64,000 nt of DNA from Pantoea septica (GTDB taxonomy: Bacteria; Pseudomonadota; Gammaproteobacteria; Enterobacterales; Enterobacteriaceae). Positions 62,229 through 64,000 of the stretch are shown piece after piece. Position 1 is the first letter of the stretch, and the number at the start of each line of letters is the position of its first letter. The notes under the pieces were generated by a model. The model was not told the DNA's origin. It saw nothing but the letters and a program-made list of their open reading frames with translations, and did no database searches. Made by a program: the position numbers and the translations under genes. The DNA lies in assembly GCF_002095575.1 (NCBI RefSeq), contig NZ_MLJJ01000019.1:1-64000 (forward strand), written 5' to 3'.

Positions 62229-63329
62229 GTGATCATCATTAGATATCTGGTTCGGGAAACGCTCAAAAGCCAGCTGGCTATCCTTTTCATCCTGCTGCTC
62301 ATCTTCTTTTGTCAGAAGTTAGTGCGGATTTTAGGGGCTGCGGTGGACGGCGAAATCCCAACAAATCTCGTTCTGACTCTGTTAGGGCTTGGCGTGCCTG
62401 AAATGGCACAACTTATTCTGCCGTTAAGCCTGTTTCTGGCGATCCTGATGACGCTGGGCAAGCTCTATACCGACAGCGAAATCACCGTGATGCACGCCTG
62501 CGGATTAGGCAAAAGCGTGCTGGTAAAGGCGGCGATGGTGCTGATGCTGCTCACCTCCGTCGTGGCGGCGGTCAACGTTATCTGGCTCGGCCCCTGGTCC
62601 TCGCGCTATCAGGACGAGGTGACGCAAAACGCCAAAGCCAACCCTGGCGCGGCGGCGCTCGCGGCCGGACAGTTCCAGACCTCCAGCGACGGCAGCTCGG
62701 TGCTGTTTATCGAAAACGTCAAGGGCAACCAGTTCGGCAACGTCTTCCTGGCGCAGCTGCGCGCCAAAGGCAACGCGCGGCCGTCGGTGGTGCTGGCGGA
62801 CAGCGGCCATATGGAGCAGCACAAAGACGGCTCGCAGGTGGTGACGCTGGATAAAGGCACCCGCTTCGAAGGCACGGCGATGCTGCGCGACTTCCGTATC
62901 ACCGACTTCACCAACTATCAGGCGCGAATCGGTTATAAAGAGGCGACGCTCGATCCGAACGACGCCGAACAGTCCGATCTCACCACGCTGCTCAGCAACG
63001 ACACGCCGGCGTTCCGCTCCGAGCTGCACTGGCGCTTTACGCTGATCTTCTCAGTGCTGGTGATGGCGCTGATGGTCGTGCCGCTCAGCGTGGTCAACCC
63101 GCGTCAGGGACGCGTGCTGTCGATGCTGCCCGCGATGCTGCTCTATCTGATCTTCTTCCTGCTGCAGAGCTCGCTGAAGTCCAATGCGGCGAAAGGGCGG
63201 CTCGATCCGGCGATCTGGATGTGGGTGGTGAATATCAGCTATCTGCTGCTGGCGGTAGCGCTTAACCTGTGGGATACGGTGCCGATGCGCCGCGTGCGCG
63301 CCCGCTTCAGCCGCGGAGGTTCCGTCTGA
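62229..63329 (+). CDS. lptF: LptF, LPS export permease
   Basis: With LptG and the LptB ATPase it extracts LPS from the inner membrane. The 366 residues equal E. coli: membrane segments near the N-terminus (LAILFILLLIFFCQKLVRIL), a coupling segment ITVMHACGLGKS, a periplasmic jellyroll domain (about 130-265) and C-terminal helices with VVNPRQGRVLSMLPAML. The start codon is GTG, as in E. coli. The stop overlaps the lptG start (TGATG). Confidence 0.96.
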   Translation: MIIIRYLVRETLKSQLAILFILLLIFFCQKLVRILGAAVDGEIPTNLVLTLLGLGVPEMAQLILPLSLFLAILMTLGKLYTDSEITVMHACGLGKSVLVKAAMVLMLLTSVVAAVNVIWLGPWSSRYQDEVTQNAKANPGAAALAAGQFQTSSDGSSVLFIENVKGNQFGNVFLAQLRAKGNARPSVVLADSGHMEQHKDGSQVVTLDKGTRFEGTAMLRDFRITDFTNYQARIGYKEATLDPNDAEQSDLTTLLSNDTPAFRSELHWRFTLIFSVLVMALMVVPLSVVNPRQGRVLSMLPAMLLYLIFFLLQSSLKSNAAKGRLDPAIWMWVVNISYLLLAVALNLWDTVPMRRVRARFSRGGSV

Positions 63330-64000
63330 TGTTTCGCGTTCTCGACCGTTATATCGGTAAAACCATTTTCAACACCATTATGCTGACGCTGTTCATGCTG
63401 GTGTCGCTTTCCGGCATCATCAAGTTCGTCGATCAGCTGCGTAAGACCGGGCAGGGCGCTTATACCGCGCTTGCCGCCGGTTACTACACGCTGCTCAGCG
63501 TGCCGAAGGATATTGAGATCTTCTTCCCTATGGCGGCGCTGCTCGGCGCGCTGCTCGGCCTGGGCACGCTGGCGCAGCGCAGCGAGCTGGTGGTGATGCA
63601 GGCGGCGGGCTTTACCCGCATGCAGGTGGCGCTGTCAGTGATGAAAACCGCTATCCCGCTGGTGCTGCTGACCATGGCGATCGGCGAGTTTCTGGCCCCG
63701 GCAGGCGAGCAGATGGCGCGTAACTACCGCGCGACCCAGCTCTACGGCGGCGCGCTGGTGTCGACGCAGAGCGGCCTGTGGGCGAAGGACGGCAATGACT
63801 TTATCTATATTGAACGCGTGCGCGGCGATAACCAGCTCGACGGCGTCAGCATCTATAACTTCAGCGACGACCGTCGTCTGAAGAGCGTGCGCTACGCCGC
63901 CAGCGCCACCTGGGACCAGGCGAACAAGCGCTGGAATCTGGCGCAGGTGGATGAGTCGGATCTTAACGACGCGAAGCAGATTAGCGGCTCCCAGAGCCTG
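63329..64000 (+). CDS. lptG: LptG, LPS export permease (3' end cut by window)
   Basis: Partner of LptF. The first 224 residues are visible, of about 360: MFRVLDRYIGKTIFNTIMLTL, then FFPMAALLGALLGLGTLAQRSELVVMQAAGFTRMQV-type segments, including the coupling helix, and the start of the periplasmic domain. GGAGG lies upstream of the ATG, which shares one base with the lptF stop. Confidence 0.96.
   Translation, partial: MFRVLDRYIGKTIFNTIMLTLFMLVSLSGIIKFVDQLRKTGQGAYTALAAGYYTLLSVPKDIEIFFPMAALLGALLGLGTLAQRSELVVMQAAGFTRMQVALSVMKTAIPLVLLTMAIGEFLAPAGEQMARNYRATQLYGGALVSTQSGLWAKDGNDFIYIERVRGDNQLDGVSIYNFSDDRRLKSVRYAASATWDQANKRWNLAQVDESDLNDAKQISGSQSL

Overview
The window comes from an Enterobacterales chromosome. 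High GC, the familiar gene blocks and the particular joins between them point to a Pantoea/Mixta/Erwinia-like member of the Erwiniaceae, but that placement is an inference from layout and not a database result. No phage, insertion sequence, CRISPR array or plasmid gene was seen.

Region 1 (1-16881) is a nearly complete enterobactin module: entB (cut by the window edge), entE and entC leftward; fepB rightward; entS leftward; fepD-fepG-fepC rightward; fes-ybdZ-entF leftward; fepA rightward. EntC/E/B/F with the MbtH-like YbdZ make the siderophore, EntS exports it, FepA-FepB-FepDGC import the ferric form, and Fes opens it to release iron. Each of the three divergent gaps carries a sequence matching a Fur box. 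The activating phosphopantetheinyl transferase gene entD and fepE are absent from the module as seen here. A 108-bp structured element lies between fepC and entF.

Region 2 (16882-39330) starts with dacB-pmrA-pmrB, a tight leftward unit whose last gene abuts fepA with no gap, and continues with the conserved growth block greA, yhbY, rlmE, ftsH-folP-glmM, secG, tRNA-Leu(GAG), tRNA-fMet, rimP-nusA-infB-rbfA-truB, rpsO, pnp, nlpI and deaD. RNA-level signals include the pnp RNase III leader, the rpsO and deaD terminators and internal IF2 starts.

Region 3 (39346-47554) has a divergent SDR/AraC pair, where the SDR has Trp in place of the catalytic Tyr and the intergenic repeat looks like an operator. 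It is followed by yhbW, ubiV-ubiU, ubiT-yhbS, yhbQ, yhbP, yhbO and yraR. UbiTUV serve O2-independent ubiquinone synthesis.

Region 4 (47551-64000) is a block that lies far away in E. coli: nrdDG, ridA, pyrLBI with an attenuator, argI with ARG boxes, rraB, miaE, an AT-rich accessory stretch with an exported histidine phosphatase, yjgM, valS-holC-pepA, and divergent lptF-lptG (cut by the window edge).

Most of the window is well-known core biology. The best leads for something less described are the fepC/entF element, the SDR/AraC pair, the dacB-pmrAB linkage and the accessory stretch between miaE and yjgM. I did not find a clear new system.
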